Positions 33,101 to 42,019 of a stretch of DNA of 56,808 nucleotides are shown piece after piece. Source of the stretch: a virus; the IMG/VR virus record IMGVR_UViG_3300023175_000044, positions 1 to 56,808 of that record, one strand, 5' to 3'. The translations under genes were made by a program, and so were the position numbers. Numbering within the stretch: the first letter of the stretch is position 1; each line of letters starts with the position of its first letter. The notes beneath the pieces were generated by a model. It was not told the origin of the DNA. It saw only the letters and a list, made by a program, of their open reading frames with translations, and made no database searches.

Positions 33101-36100
33101 CAGGTGAAAATGCTGTAGTATCTACTCCACCAAATAAGCCTCGATTTACTACTAAACCAAAAGAAGATGGTGATATATCATCTTTTGTAATACCTATTGT
33201 TTTATAGACAGTGGATATATCATCTGCTCTAGATAAAGCAATAGTTGGAAAATCATTTGCTGCTCCTGTTACATAAACAGCCTTTCCTTTTGGTATAGTT
33301 GCAACAGTATTATTATAAACTCTAGTAACTTCTTCTTGACCAATTTTAATTGGACCACCAGAAGAAGATTTAAAGACAAGTGTATCTGGTCCAGAATTAT
33401 AATAAACTGCGCCTTCTGTAGTTGCAGGTTTAACGTTATCATCATATTCGCCTACATTAAACTGTATAAATCCAGCTCTAGCAGAATCAACATTAAATCT
33501 ATTTGTTGAAAGTGTAGTAATGTGTGCTGAATCAACATCTAAACTTGGAGCATTAAGAGTAGATACATTTAAATTAGTAATCGAAGCTGAATCTGATGTA
33601 AACTGACTTATATTACCGGTTGTAGTATTTAGTGTAGTAATTGAAGCTGAGTCAGCTGTAAATTGACCAATAGTTCCTGAATCAGCGTTTAGTAAGGAAA
33701 TTTGAGCTGAATCTGCTTTTACATGACCCATTTTAGTTTGAGCCATAATTGCTGGGCTACCATAACTAAATTCTACAATTGCGCTAGTTGCTAGCAACTG
33801 ACTTCCACCAGAATTTAAATATTCATTTCTTACTACCATGAATATTTTATTTTGTGACTCTTCTACATGGAAAGCATCTATTCTTTCACCTAATCTATAA
33901 TAAGGAGAAGAAGCAGATTCTCCTAATCTTACAGAACTATTATAAGATAAGCTACTTGGATCGATATCATAGGCAGTAGATAAATCAAATTGATAGAAAT
34001 CCATTTCATAAGTAAAAGGACTTGAAGCTCCAACTCTGTCATAAACAGTCAACCAAAGCTTCGTGCCGTCGTTACTAAATTGAAAATCTTCGCCGTAAAT
34101 TATCGTATCAGCATATCTACCTGGCACAATATTATTTGTTAATTCATATTCGAAATCAAAACATTTTGCATTGGCCGGAGTATAGTCAATAGTACTTAAG
34201 TCATAAGGAGTAGTTAAAGGAAGAACAATTAGGTCTAAGTAGCTACTGCTTTCACCCGTAAACATGGCAATTTTATTACCACTATCAATAACTCTTACTT
34301 TAAAATCTCTACCAGATGAATAGAAATTGAACGCCCATCCAGCAGGTTTGTTGTCATTCCAAGCTGTATTTAATGAAGTAACATTAACGTTTACGGATTG
34401 AGAAGGATTATTTCCTACGCTTTCAATTACGTAATTTGTGCCTAGGTCATAGGCGTGTAATACTAATTGGCCTATAGAACTGTTATACCGTCCAGTGAAA
34501 ACTTTTGAACCATCAGCATTAAAGCTTAGACTTCCAGTATCAAACTTAACATTTTCACTCCAAGGAGTACCACCAGTTGTCCAAGAATTATTTTGATCTA
34601 CAGTTGCAGTGCTTAAGTCCCAACCTGTAGATAAATCATAATATGTCAAAGGTGTATATAGTCCACCTACCTGTAATATCGTACCAGTTGGATTAAATAT
34701 CATTCTTTGTGCGGTGATACTAGTATCGCCTGTAGGTGGTGTCGAAGTAATATAATTAGTTTCTGGTACAGTAACTCCTACAGGGCTTGCTGCACTACCG
34801 TCATTGTGCATAAAGACAAAGCCACCAGCACTATCTTCTATAATAGTATCCCCAAGATACAAACTAGTTCCATTTAGATAGAGATCATTCCATCTATATG
34901 AATCGTTACCAAGATCGTATGTATTAGCAATTGATGGTATTAAATGACTTGTGATTTTATGAAAACCATTGATAGTTGCTGGATAAGATCCGCCATCAGC
35001 TGTACTAATTGTAGCAGTTGAAGTTGCCGAATCCCATGCAAATGCTGTTACACCTGCAACTGAGACTGATCCAATACTATCAACAAAACCTGAAGAATCA
35101 ACTGTAAGAATTGGAACTTCTGAAGCTGAACCATATGTGCCGGCAGTAACAGTTGTTCCAGATCTTACTATGTTTGTAAATGTTGCAGAGTCACCGGATA
35201 TTGTTGTAGCATTAAGATTAGTAATTGAAGCTGAGTCTGCTGTAAATTGACTAATAGATCCTGAATCTACATTTATATCTCTTACAGTTAAAGTACCTTG
35301 CACTTTAGCTGAGTCTGCTGTAAGACCATTTGTTACTATTGCTGTACTAATATTAAGATCTGTTACATTTATAGAATCAACCGTTAATTGTCCAACAAAT
35401 CCCGTAGTTGCAGTATAATTAGTAATTTGTGCAGAATCTGCTCTGAATTGACCAATATAACCAGAATCAGCACTTATATGAGCTGCTGTTATATTACCAG
35501 GAGATCCATCTGCAGATCTAATTGCAAAATCACCATTGCTATCTGCTAGTTGAACTTCACCTAAATGTATTGTTTGTCCAGAAAGATATAAATCTCTCCA
35601 TGGGTTTTCAGAATCACCTAAATCATAGTTTACACCCAAACCAGTATAAGGAATAGCATGGGAATAAAACCTTGTAACATTCGTGCTATCATTAGCGCCA
35701 TTTTGTGGCCCTATAATAGATAATGCTTGCCGACCTTTATACTTTAGCGCAACCCCATTACTGACAATCATATCTTCGTAAAAGGAACTTCCATCGTTAT
35801 AATAAGTCAGGAATTCAATGGACCCAGCTTTATCAGCACCTGTTTGACTATTTTTACTCTTAGAATAAAACTTCATTGCAGGTGAATTATTATAGAACCA
35901 CCAACCGCCTAATTGTTCATTACCACCTGGCATCATAAATATTGAACTAAATGATCCAGATACACCTTGCTCAGTATTTCCTTTTGTACCCCAAACTGCG
36001 GATTTATAGGTATTCATGCGAAGTGTATCGTCGTAAATTACACTATCACCAAAGTAATTAATTTGTGGAACAAATCTTGCTCCATCAGAAGTACTAATTT

Positions 36101-39100
36101 GTAATTTATTAGAATCAGTTAACCAAGATACACTATCTATTGCACTTAATTCAGATGAATCAATTGAAACAGTAATTACTGCATCAGCGTTGATATCGAA
36201 ACCTGAAAAGCCGCCACTAATATCAACATCAATCCCGTTCCCACCTACAAACTTTAAGTCATTTTGTGTAGTAAATGCTGTATATTCTGTATTATTTTCA
36301 TTTTTAAGAGTTATTTCCGCCTGAATGTCAGTTGCGTCTATGTGTTTAACAATACCAAACTCATTAACTGAAACTCGCGCAATAGACGACCCACCACCAT
36401 ACGTATATAATCCTGGCTGCACTGCACCTAAAACAGAATTGTGTGAGGTTTGACCACTATCTAAGCGTATATTAATACCATTATCTGTTACTGTTGTAAT
36501 GATATTATCAGGTTGGCCTGAAATATTGAAAAAATCAGTACCAAGATTTATCGAATCTACACCACTACTAATAGCAGAACCTGCAGTGTATGGTAGAGTA
36601 TTTGTAGTAACAGCGTTGCCAGTTCCAGCTTCTGTTACTGTAGTAGAAGTGGCATTTTGCCAACCTGAACTTGAGCCATATAATAGAATTAAAGAATTAC
36701 TTGTTGCACCAGGTGTTCCTGTTGGAGTACTAAAGTTACTAGTTTTAACACCACCAGTTCCTGTTTGTATGTGAACATCTGCTAGTTGTCCAGCCAAAAC
36801 CTCTGTTACAGTTGCGCCAACGCCACCAGATCTTGCGCCGATATTTAAAGGTGCTGTTCCTCCTGTTACGGGACCATGATAAGATGTAGTGGTTACACTA
36901 TTATCTAATGTTCCATTAACGAATACTCTAACAGTTGTTCCATCATAACCAACATGGAAATGATTCCAGTTTGTTGTTGTTACAGTGTTAGTATTCGCCG
37001 ACCAAAAATTTGATCCAGTGTTATCTTTTGAACCAGCAATAGCAAGTGTAGAAACACCATTATTTGTGTTATCAAATATAACAAAATGGCCGTGCTGGTT
37101 GATAATACCATCTTGGAACATTCCAGTCCCGCCAGCTGTAGTGTTTGAATCTTTTTTATACCAAAAATCAATCGACCATCCATCTGGCCCAAAAGCACTA
37201 TCTGCATCTGCAGCGGATACAGATAAGTATTTTCCTGCATTAAATTCAATAGATGTATCAGCAGGAATAGCAACAGCTGAATTATCAGCACTAATTCTCA
37301 ATGTTGATGAAATTGAAGCAGTACTAATACTATCAATTCTACCATATGAATCAACATGAAGAATTGGAACCTCAGTTGTTGACCCAAATGTACCAGCATT
37401 CGATTCATTTATAGCAGTTAAGTCAAATGAATTTAATGAATCATTATATACAATATTTTGACTATTAGCTAAAGCATCATCTAAGTCAGAATCAAAGTTT
37501 TCTGAGTTATAGCTAGCAAGAACATTAACTGAAAAGATACCGTTAATTGAATCATATACCATATCTCCGCCAGGAGAGAACATACTACGTATAGTTGAAA
37601 TAGAACTACTATCGTCTAATCTATCATCAAATCTAGCTGTAGTATAATATAAATTTGAGTCGCCTTCTCTAACATTATCTGTTGTAATAGGATCAGATAC
37701 TGTAACACCAGATAATATTCCAGATGAATCAAATTGAAGAATAGGTATTGTAAGGCCATAATTGCCAGAGCCACCTGAAGGTTTAGTAATATATGTGTAT
37801 TGTTCACTTCCAGATGTTGTGCCATATACAATTAGATGATCAGGCGTTGTTACTAAACTTTTTGGATAAGATATATCATATGAACTAGTTTCATCAATAT
37901 CCAACACTTCATCTAATGTAGCAGTAGTTACATCGTATGGTGTCGATAATGTTAGTTTGAATATTTCATTTGTGGTATCATTACTTTCCAACAAGTAAAG
38001 AGTTGAACCATTATTATCAAACGCTATACCCCACAGAGCATTTGCAGTAATATTTGAATCAATATCTGTTGGGTGATAATCATTATATGATGTTTGCGTA
38101 CTAATATCATAAGGAGTACTAACATCAATAACAGCTAAATTTTGAGTATGAGATACCGCAAATAATTTAGTTCCATCATTATTCCAAGCATATCCTTTAT
38201 CAGTTCCTGTTACACCATAATCATTTGTGGATTTGAAACTACCAGGTACAGCAGATAAAGTGCTTATATCATATGCTGTGCCTAATGTAAAGGTATAAGA
38301 TATTGCTCTTGGGCTTGACCCGCCTGGTCTTCTTACAAAAACTAATAAGCTTGTACCATCATTGTTAAACGTCATCGCTTGGGCGCCGTTTGTTTCTCCG
38401 CCCATATCTCTTGATACACTTTGACTAAATGTAGCAGTAGATAAATCGTATGGTGTACTTAAATCCCATTCTTCAAATTCTTCATCAAAAGAACCATTAG
38501 TTCCAATAACAAACCATTTAGTACCATCATTATTAAATTGTGATTGACTTGGAGCTCCTGCAAAATTTTGTTGCAAATTACTTGATGTAATCTGCTGGCC
38601 TTTAGAAAAATCAGCTGAAACATCTGAAGTAGCAGTACCATAAGTTCCGGTTACTATACCAGAACTATCTAAATCAATTGTTAATTGATATTGAGTTCCA
38701 ATTTTTGTAGCAGAAGTTTTAAGACCAGTTCCACCAATTACTTTTATATCTTCATCATTATAAATTTGAACAGAATCTGTAAATCCATCATCTGTAGTAA
38801 AAATAACATGTTTAACTCTTTCAACTTCAGTGTCTACATAAATTTTACTTGTTAGATCAGAATCATCAAAAGCACCTAATTGAGTTTGCTTGAATGATGT
38901 TGCTTCAACTGGAGCTGAAATATTAAGTTGTGTAGCAAAGATGTTTATATCGCCAGTAGCACTTATTGAGTTACTGTCAATTGTAAAATCATCTACTTTT
39001 AAAACACGAAGCGTACTTTCATTTTCATAATTGCCAGTAGATGAATCAAAAACAAGAAGATCGTTATGACTAGATCCGACAGCTGAAATACCTGAAATAT

Positions 39101-39206
39101 TAAAAATACTAAACGAACCAGATGTAACTCTTCTAACTGGAGTTCCAATTATAACCTTTTTAACTACAGTTGTTCGGCCTTGAGAAGTTAGTGTTATTTC
39201 AGCCAT
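30195..39206 (-). CDS. Giant tail fibre with propeller-like, lectin-like and cupredoxin-like domains
   Basis: A 3003-residue fibre. About 210-470 is a propeller-like region (FNNDGTKWFVIGT, LSTPYDLSTATFS). About 640-812 resembles the LamG/concanavalin-A lectin fold (GPDGWSIDFWYKKDSN, WNHFHVGYDGTTVRVFVNG). About 1250-1345 and 1840-1900 carry stacked ITNLNATTISGDSATF-type repeats, suggestive of a beta-helix or triple-stranded rod. About 1500-1775 is a second propeller-like region. About 1985-2110 has GDILHVSPDSAG and LNVLGTETRTSISNLNV. About 2330-2785 has NLYYTxARxDSDFDVRL repeats. About 2830-2970 is cupredoxin-like, with YQCINHPYMGNHF. Ser/Asp/Ala-rich throughout. It follows the 121-residue gene without a gap and probably forms the main long fibre. 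Confidence 0.85.
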   Translation of the reverse strand: MAEITLTSQGRTTVVKKVIIGTPVRRVTSGSFSIFNISGISAVGSSHNDLLVFDSSTGNYENESTLRVLKVDDFTIDSNSISATGDINIFATQLNISAPVEATSFKQTQLGAFDDSDLTSKIYVDTEVERVKHVIFTTDDGFTDSVQIYNDEDIKVIGGTGLKTSATKIGTQYQLTIDLDSSGIVTGTYGTATSDVSADFSKGQQITSSNLQQNFAGAPSQSQFNNDGTKWFVIGTNGSFDEEFEEWDLSTPYDLSTATFSQSVSRDMGGETNGAQAMTFNNDGTSLLVFVRRPGGSSPRAISYTFTLGTAYDISTLSAVPGSFKSTNDYGVTGTDKGYAWNNDGTKLFAVSHTQNLAVIDVSTPYDISTQTSYNDYHPTDIDSNITANALWGIAFDNNGSTLYLLESNDTTNEIFKLTLSTPYDVTTATLDEVLDIDETSSYDISYPKSLVTTPDHLIVYGTTSGSEQYTYITKPSGGSGNYGLTIPILQFDSSGILSGVTVSDPITTDNVREGDSNLYYTTARFDDRLDDSSSISTIRSMFSPGGDMVYDSINGIFSVNVLASYNSENFDSDLDDALANSQNIVYNDSLNSFDLTAINESNAGTFGSTTEVPILHVDSYGRIDSISTASISSTLRISADNSAVAIPADTSIEFNAGKYLSVSAADADSAFGPDGWSIDFWYKKDSNTTAGGTGMFQDGIINQHGHFVIFDNTNNGVSTLAIAGSKDNTGSNFWSANTNTVTTTNWNHFHVGYDGTTVRVFVNGTLDNSVTTTSYHGPVTGGTAPLNIGARSGGVGATVTEVLAGQLADVHIQTGTGGVKTSNFSTPTGTPGATSNSLILLYGSSSGWQNATSTTVTEAGTGNAVTTNTLPYTAGSAISSGVDSINLGTDFFNISGQPDNIITTVTDNGINIRLDSGQTSHNSVLGAVQPGLYTYGGGSSIARVSVNEFGIVKHIDATDIQAEITLKNENNTEYTAFTTQNDLKFVGGNGIDVDISGGFSGFDINADAVITVSIDSSELSAIDSVSWLTDSNKLQISTSDGARFVPQINYFGDSVIYDDTLRMNTYKSAVWGTKGNTEQGVSGSFSSIFMMPGGNEQLGGWWFYNNSPAMKFYSKSKNSQTGADKAGSIEFLTYYNDGSSFYEDMIVSNGVALKYKGRQALSIIGPQNGANDSTNVTRFYSHAIPYTGLGVNYDLGDSENPWRDLYLSGQTIHLGEVQLADSNGDFAIRSADGSPGNITAAHISADSGYIGQFRADSAQITNYTATTGFVGQLTVDSINVTDLNISTAIVTNGLTADSAKVQGTLTVRDINVDSGSISQFTADSASITNLNATTISGDSATFTNIVRSGTTVTAGTYGSASEVPILTVDSSGFVDSIGSVSVAGVTAFAWDSATSTATISTADGGSYPATINGFHKITSHLIPSIANTYDLGNDSYRWNDLYLNGTSLYLGDTIIEDSAGGFVFMHNDGSAASPVGVTVPETNYITSTPPTGDTSITAQRMIFNPTGTILQVGGLYTPLTYYDLSTGWDLSTATVDQNNSWTTGGTPWSENVKFDTGSLSFNADGSKVFTGRYNSSIGQLVLHAYDLGTNYVIESVGNNPSQSVNVNVTSLNTAWNDNKPAGWAFNFYSSGRDFKVRVIDSGNKIAMFTGESSSYLDLIVLPLTTPYDLSTIDYTPANAKCFDFEYELTNNIVPGRYADTIIYGEDFQFSNDGTKLWLTVYDRVGASSPFTYEMDFYQFDLSTAYDIDPSSLSYNSSVRLGESASSPYYRLGERIDAFHVEESQNKIFMVVRNEYLNSGGSQLLATSAIVEFSYGSPAIMAQTKMGHVKADSAQISLLNADSGTIGQFTADSASITTLNTTTGNISQFTSDSASITNLNVSTLNAPSLDVDSAHITTLSTNRFNVDSARAGFIQFNVGEYDDNVKPATTEGAVYYNSGPDTLVFKSSSGGPIKIGQEEVTRVYNNTVATIPKGKAVYVTGAANDFPTIALSRADDISTVYKTIGITKDDISPSSFGLVVNRGLFGGVDTTAFSPGDILHVSPDSAGEFVATNPVYPNFAFQVGTVLVVDSAGGSPVGGCIQIEIVREVFETIRVTENSRFDNDVTVGGNLNVLGTETRTSISNLNVADTFIYLGGGDTIGAGGTNFNGTGDQNATYIGHYKGDSDETFRVRISGVGGDTLEWALDSWGAGTLTFDSAGGPTTWNLTTDGLIAPLRYGISIDFDAATGHDLGDSWSGDASPINVQIGLAGNYNEPDDIYRHAGLFRDVADGVWKFFDNYVPEPEGQINTAAPTFSFADLKAKDITGAAIEATNGFTGNVTGTVSDISNHTTTNLAEGNNLYYTLARDDSAFDVRLATKSTTDLTEGNNLYYTLARADSAARSALSVDDQSGDGSLSYDSATGKFTYIGPSPAEVRAHLSEGNGITYDSALGQITITDTGVDSGTYGSSTEIPVFTVNTRGQIDSIGTVTVAGVTGFVYDSSSGNLTISTADGATFSDSINLNPFTTNDLTEGSNNLYYTTTRADSDFDVRLGIAGSIATIRSYFSASGDLSYDSTTGDFSFDVEQVYTKANFDSDLGDALIGGKGISYDSSTDTINIDSAEFSAMFTTTDLPEGDNLYYTLARVDSAFDVRLATKSTTDLSEGNNLYYTRARFDSALGDATSTATIRSYFSASGDLTYDSTTGDFSIDVEEIYTAANFDSDFRVRLLTTTTDSIGEGTTNLYYTTARADSDFDVRLATKSTTNLTEGDNLYYTTSRADSDFDVRLATKSTTNLTEGDNLYYTQARTDSDIISRLKDVNEFDADSVGTRELIVEADDSAGDLTIKNGIIHREYHGRTGGDSTSERVNIYVRTAAKTNTHRFYQIGSAAAYWLSYDSADINTGREIQAPHLDMTPGVKYRFWTFHSSMASHDVRFYYENDKYQILTDSSPGVDITYNGVAGTAGAYSEILVHDGGPSSLAYQCINHPYMGNHFASNSLALSRLYQTDSAINVVGRLNATIDGGTF
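30850..32225. repeat. 87-bp tandem coding repeats in the giant fibre
   Basis: Units of about 87 bp (29 residues) encode NLYYTxARxDSDFDVRLATKSTT. Two copies are exact over 72 bases, at 30861-30932 and 30948-31019; others (near 31210-31375, 31620-31680 and 32085-32215) are diverged. The repeat unit also occurs once in the 217-residue protein at 40628. Confidence 0.85.
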
Positions 39207-39572
39207 TTATTCACTGCCTCCCGGAGTTGGTGTGACATTTGGTGTCACTTGAACTCTTCCTTCTAACAGCCTTTCAGCTATTGTATCACCAGCGCTATCA
39301 ACAAAAGAAAGTATGACATCATAAACATAACGTCCCTTTTCTAAAGCTTCAGTTTGAACATTAGTTAGTGATATAGTAGCAATACCGTCAGAAGGTGGGC
39401 TTGCAACTATTGAATTGAAATCAGTATAAGATGTAGATGTATATGATTTTTGTAGTCGTGCCGAAACCGTATGGTTTGTCAGATCTTTTGGAGATCCTTG
39501 GTCGTCTACTAAATGTAGCTCAATTGCTATGTCTGCACCTTGAGCTAAGGTGAATTCTTCATATTGGGCCAT
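39207..39572 (-). CDS. Small fibre or baseplate beta-domain protein
   Basis: A 121-residue protein (MAQYEEFTLAQGADIAIELH) with DLTNHTVSARLQKSYTSTSY, then TISLTNVQTEALEKGRYVYD and VILSFVDSAGDTIAERLLEG. This pattern of an initial ordered domain with GRYVYDV and a final EGxVxVTPxVTP belongs to the N-terminal domains of baseplate upper proteins in some phages and is common in marine T4-like phages. It ends where the 3003-residue fibre begins, with an AGGAG ribosome site. A role in attaching or assembling the giant fibre is plausible. Confidence 0.7.
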   Translation of the reverse strand: MAQYEEFTLAQGADIAIELHLVDDQGSPKDLTNHTVSARLQKSYTSTSYTDFNSIVASPPSDGIATISLTNVQTEALEKGRYVYDVILSFVDSAGDTIAERLLEGRVQVTPNVTPTPGGSE

Positions 39573-39585
39573 GAAATACTCCTAC

Positions 39586-39600
39586 CGATTTCTTTGTCGG
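39586..39600. other. Short inverted repeat next to the ribosome site
   Basis: The 5' leader of the 121-residue gene holds CCGACAAAGAAATCGG, a 4-bp stem with an 8-base loop, directly before the AGGAG. It could modulate initiation, but the stem is short. Confidence 0.3.
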
Positions 39601-39632
39601 ACGTGCAAAACGCCCCTGCCTCTTTTATATTC

Positions 39633-39640
39633 TATTTATA
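39633..39640 (-). promoter_or_regulatory. T4-type late promoter TATAAATA
   Basis: Exact TATAAATA on the minus strand, 60 bases before ATG 39572 and 4 bases beyond the stop of the 326-residue gene. It drives the small beta-domain gene and the giant fibre. Confidence 0.85.
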
Positions 39641-39644
39641 AAGA

Positions 39645-40625
39645 TTAGCTTTTAGAAAGGGTAAGATAATAAGAATTTATTAAGGTTGCAGTACCTTGAG
39701 GAATTGATTGTCCTCTATAATCATCTGGACCTATTTGTTCAGTAAAGTGTTTTGAACTATCAACTAAAGTATTAGTAATTGTTGAACTTCTATACGTATT
39801 ATCAACAGAAGAAGTGCTAACTTGATAATCTAATATGTAACCTGATAAATTTACAGCAGCCCATCTAATTAATTCACCAATAAAATTATCGTATTCAGCA
39901 ATAGTGTAATGTCTTAAATCACCAGATGGTGTAATATAAAGAGGATATCTATTTACATCCCCTCCAGCTGTTCCAGTTAAATTTCTATCAAAAGCATCTG
40001 CTTTTTGTTTATGCAAATACCAAGAAGTGTTAGTGGTTGGAGTATCTGCTGAAACGAATAATCCATTTCCAGATCTTTCTGCATCATAAAAAGAAACATT
40101 TGCATTAGTATCAGTGTATATTGGTTGGGATGAAACATTATCAGCATCTGTTGCTGAAACTGATGTAGTAACAAAATAAGTTCCACCGCGATTATCATCT
40201 GCAATAGCTGTTTTATCATTTAACTTATCAATTGCAGGTTTTACTAATATTTCAACTGCTTCATCAATAGGAAGAGCTCTAATATTTCCAGTATTTGTAA
40301 CATAAGCTAAAGGCTTAGTATTTGTTGGCTTTGTTACAGTTGCCTTTGTTTGTTGTATTTTTTGCTGTGATACAGTAATAAGGTCAACTGCTCCAGTTTC
40401 AGCTGGTGTTGGAAATCTATCAACTCTAGATAAACCTGCGCTAGGTGCATATCTTGTGTCATCAATAGAATTTAAATTACCACCAGATGCAACATAACTT
40501 AATTGCACACTAGGATTAGAGCTATAGTGAAAAATTCCTCTTTCAATTAAGTTTATAACGTGTGCAGCACTTGCTGGACGTACATCTTCAGATGATGTGT
40601 CCCATACTAAAGGATTGCCAGCCAT
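39645..40625 (-). CDS. Virion structural protein, paralogue of the 331-residue protein
   Basis: A 326-residue protein, MAGNPLVWDTSSEDVRPAS. It aligns by eye with the protein at 46857: YSSNPSVQLSYVASGGNLNS here against YGANPSVTLGVVPSGGNLPG there, then TNTKPLAYVTNTGNIRALPI against RGFPVYLNDSDHIQAMT, and GTYFVTTSVSATDADNVSSQ against GTYVVSTTQFVEDAELIST. It contains the module twice (again at YPLYITPSGDLRHYTIAEYD). This suggests an internal duplication. It follows the 217-residue gene and has no recognisable enzyme motif; a fibre or baseplate-bound role is inferred. Confidence 0.7.
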   Translation of the reverse strand: MAGNPLVWDTSSEDVRPASAAHVINLIERGIFHYSSNPSVQLSYVASGGNLNSIDDTRYAPSAGLSRVDRFPTPAETGAVDLITVSQQKIQQTKATVTKPTNTKPLAYVTNTGNIRALPIDEAVEILVKPAIDKLNDKTAIADDNRGGTYFVTTSVSATDADNVSSQPIYTDTNANVSFYDAERSGNGLFVSADTPTTNTSWYLHKQKADAFDRNLTGTAGGDVNRYPLYITPSGDLRHYTIAEYDNFIGELIRWAAVNLSGYILDYQVSTSSVDNTYRSSTITNTLVDSSKHFTEQIGPDDYRGQSIPQGTATLINSYYLTLSKS

Positions 40626-40627
40626 AC

Positions 40628-41281
40628 TTAAACTCCTGCACCATACAACGTCTTTATAGCAGATCCAGCAGAATCATAAATGATTAAAGAAACAGCAGAA
40701 GCTAATTGACTAGAAGTAATTGACGAATCTGCATTAGTTAAATCGGAATCAAATCTTGCAGAACTATAATATAAGTTTGTAGTTCCTTCATTTAATGAAT
40801 CTGTGTCAGTTAATGAAAATCTATTTGGATATTCTAAGTTTTTATTAAAATTCCATGTATCATCTGATTGTTGATATAGTAATGTAGCATCAGCACCATT
40901 TAATTGAATACCACCACCATCAGCATCAGTTGGTGTTAATGCACTATCAGCTAATATTAGTAATTTATCTGAAATACTTAAATTTGAGCTACTAACTGTA
41001 GTAGTTGTACCTAAAACTCTTAAGTCACCTAGAACAACAAGGTCGCTATCTATGACCATTTGCCCAACTTGTATAGGATTAGCTGAATCACTATTAGCTA
41101 AATATACTCCTACGTCAGAATCACCATAAGCTGCAACTCCTGCTGTTAATTCAGCTAGTTGATCAACTCTAATTTTATTAACAGCGTCATTTGATGCTGC
41201 ATCAACATTGTATAAAATGAGCCAATCTGCGGAATCGGCAGAATCTGCACTAATTGAAGGTAAATCTATAATTCTGGGCAT
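40628..41281 (-). CDS. Tail-fibre-like protein of 217 residues
   Basis: It begins MPRIIDLPSISADSADSADW. The region VVLGDLRVLGTTTTVSSSNL, followed by SISDKLLILADSALTPTDAD and a Gly-rich turn, is a compact fibre domain that also occurs in the 3003-residue protein near 2105. Near the C-terminus it has SLNEGTTNLYYSSARFDSDL, one copy of the giant fibre's repeat unit. It ends in SAGSAIKTLYGAGV, a tail shared with the small 83-residue protein. It is first behind the late promoter at 41310. It may be a fibre adaptor that co-assembles with the giant fibre. Confidence 0.7.
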   Translation of the reverse strand: MPRIIDLPSISADSADSADWLILYNVDAASNDAVNKIRVDQLAELTAGVAAYGDSDVGVYLANSDSANPIQVGQMVIDSDLVVLGDLRVLGTTTTVSSSNLSISDKLLILADSALTPTDADGGGIQLNGADATLLYQQSDDTWNFNKNLEYPNRFSLTDTDSLNEGTTNLYYSSARFDSDLTNADSSITSSQLASAVSLIIYDSAGSAIKTLYGAGV

Positions 41282-41305
41282 ACTAAAACCTCTTTTTTCT
41301 GGTTA

Positions 41306-42019
41306 CTAGTATTTATATAATTTCGATTCGTGCGGTTTATTTAAAGAGGTAGTAAAATGAACAAATTTCACATTTTCGTTAAATTTATTTTTTTCATGGT
41401 AAAATAATTGTGTATCTTCTACCTTTTTTCTCCATCTATCAGCAATTTTCATATTTTTGCTACTATCATTCGTCCATCTAGTTACCCATGACTTAGGGAC
41501 AAACTTTAAATCTAAGTGTTTCTTAACCTGATCTTCAACAAAATATTGCTCACCATTTACTGGACCTATTGTAATACCTTCTTTAATATAATGTGATTGC
41601 CAATGCTTAGAATTATTAATAAATTCATCAAAAATGTATTTACAGTCTTTAGGATAGTATTTAAAAAACCCGCCATTTAGTAAATATCCAGCTCTTTCAT
41701 TCCACCACGCTGGAATTGATAAAAATTCACCTCTTTGAATAGGATATTCAAATAATTCATGGAAATTATTTTCTAATAAAATATCAATATCCATTACAAT
41801 AATGGGGTCAATATAATCTAAATTCATAAGAAACATTTTATTCCATTGTAATGCTACTTTTGAATCTAATGGATTTCTTATCCAAACAAGATCATATCTT
41901 CCCTTTAGTTTTCGGTTTAAGTATTCTTCATACTCTTCACCATATTTTTTTCCCATTCTGAAAACAAATATTTTTTGTGCTTGATTAGTCTCACCTGAAG
42001 AATGTGTTGTAATAGGCAT
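41306..42019 (-). CDS. GT-A glycosyltransferase-like protein (A)
   Basis: A 237-residue protein with the block IFVFRMGKKYGEEYEEYLNR, DPIIVMDIDILLENNFHELF with the DxD motif (DID) near residues 76-78, and YLLNGGFFKYYPKDCKYIF near 112-130. The start of the domain follows the same plan as the three paralogues upstream (IIVSKWGTLYGEEYID). This argues for a family of nucleotide-sugar-dependent transferases. It lacks the KNCSV motif of the three closest members. It overlaps the upstream gene by one base. Acceptor and donor are unknown. Confidence 0.72.
   Translation of the reverse strand: MPITTHSSGETNQAQKIFVFRMGKKYGEEYEEYLNRKLKGRYDLVWIRNPLDSKVALQWNKMFLMNLDYIDPIIVMDIDILLENNFHELFEYPIQRGEFLSIPAWWNERAGYLLNGGFFKYYPKDCKYIFDEFINNSKHWQSHYIKEGITIGPVNGEQYFVEDQVKKHLDLKFVPKSWVTRWTNDSSKNMKIADRWRKKVEDTQLFYHEKNKFNENVKFVHFTTSLNKPHESKLYKY
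41310..41317 (-). promoter_or_regulatory. T4-type late promoter TATAAATA
   Basis: Exact TATAAATA on the minus strand, 28 bases before ATG 41281, followed by C and the TAG stop of the glycosyltransferase-like gene upstream. Confidence 0.82.

Noticed and set aside
32791-33207. Plus-strand 138-codon frame opposite the giant fibre
   Set aside because: Pro/Ser/Thr-rich antisense of a fibre gene with no start signal or family resemblance.
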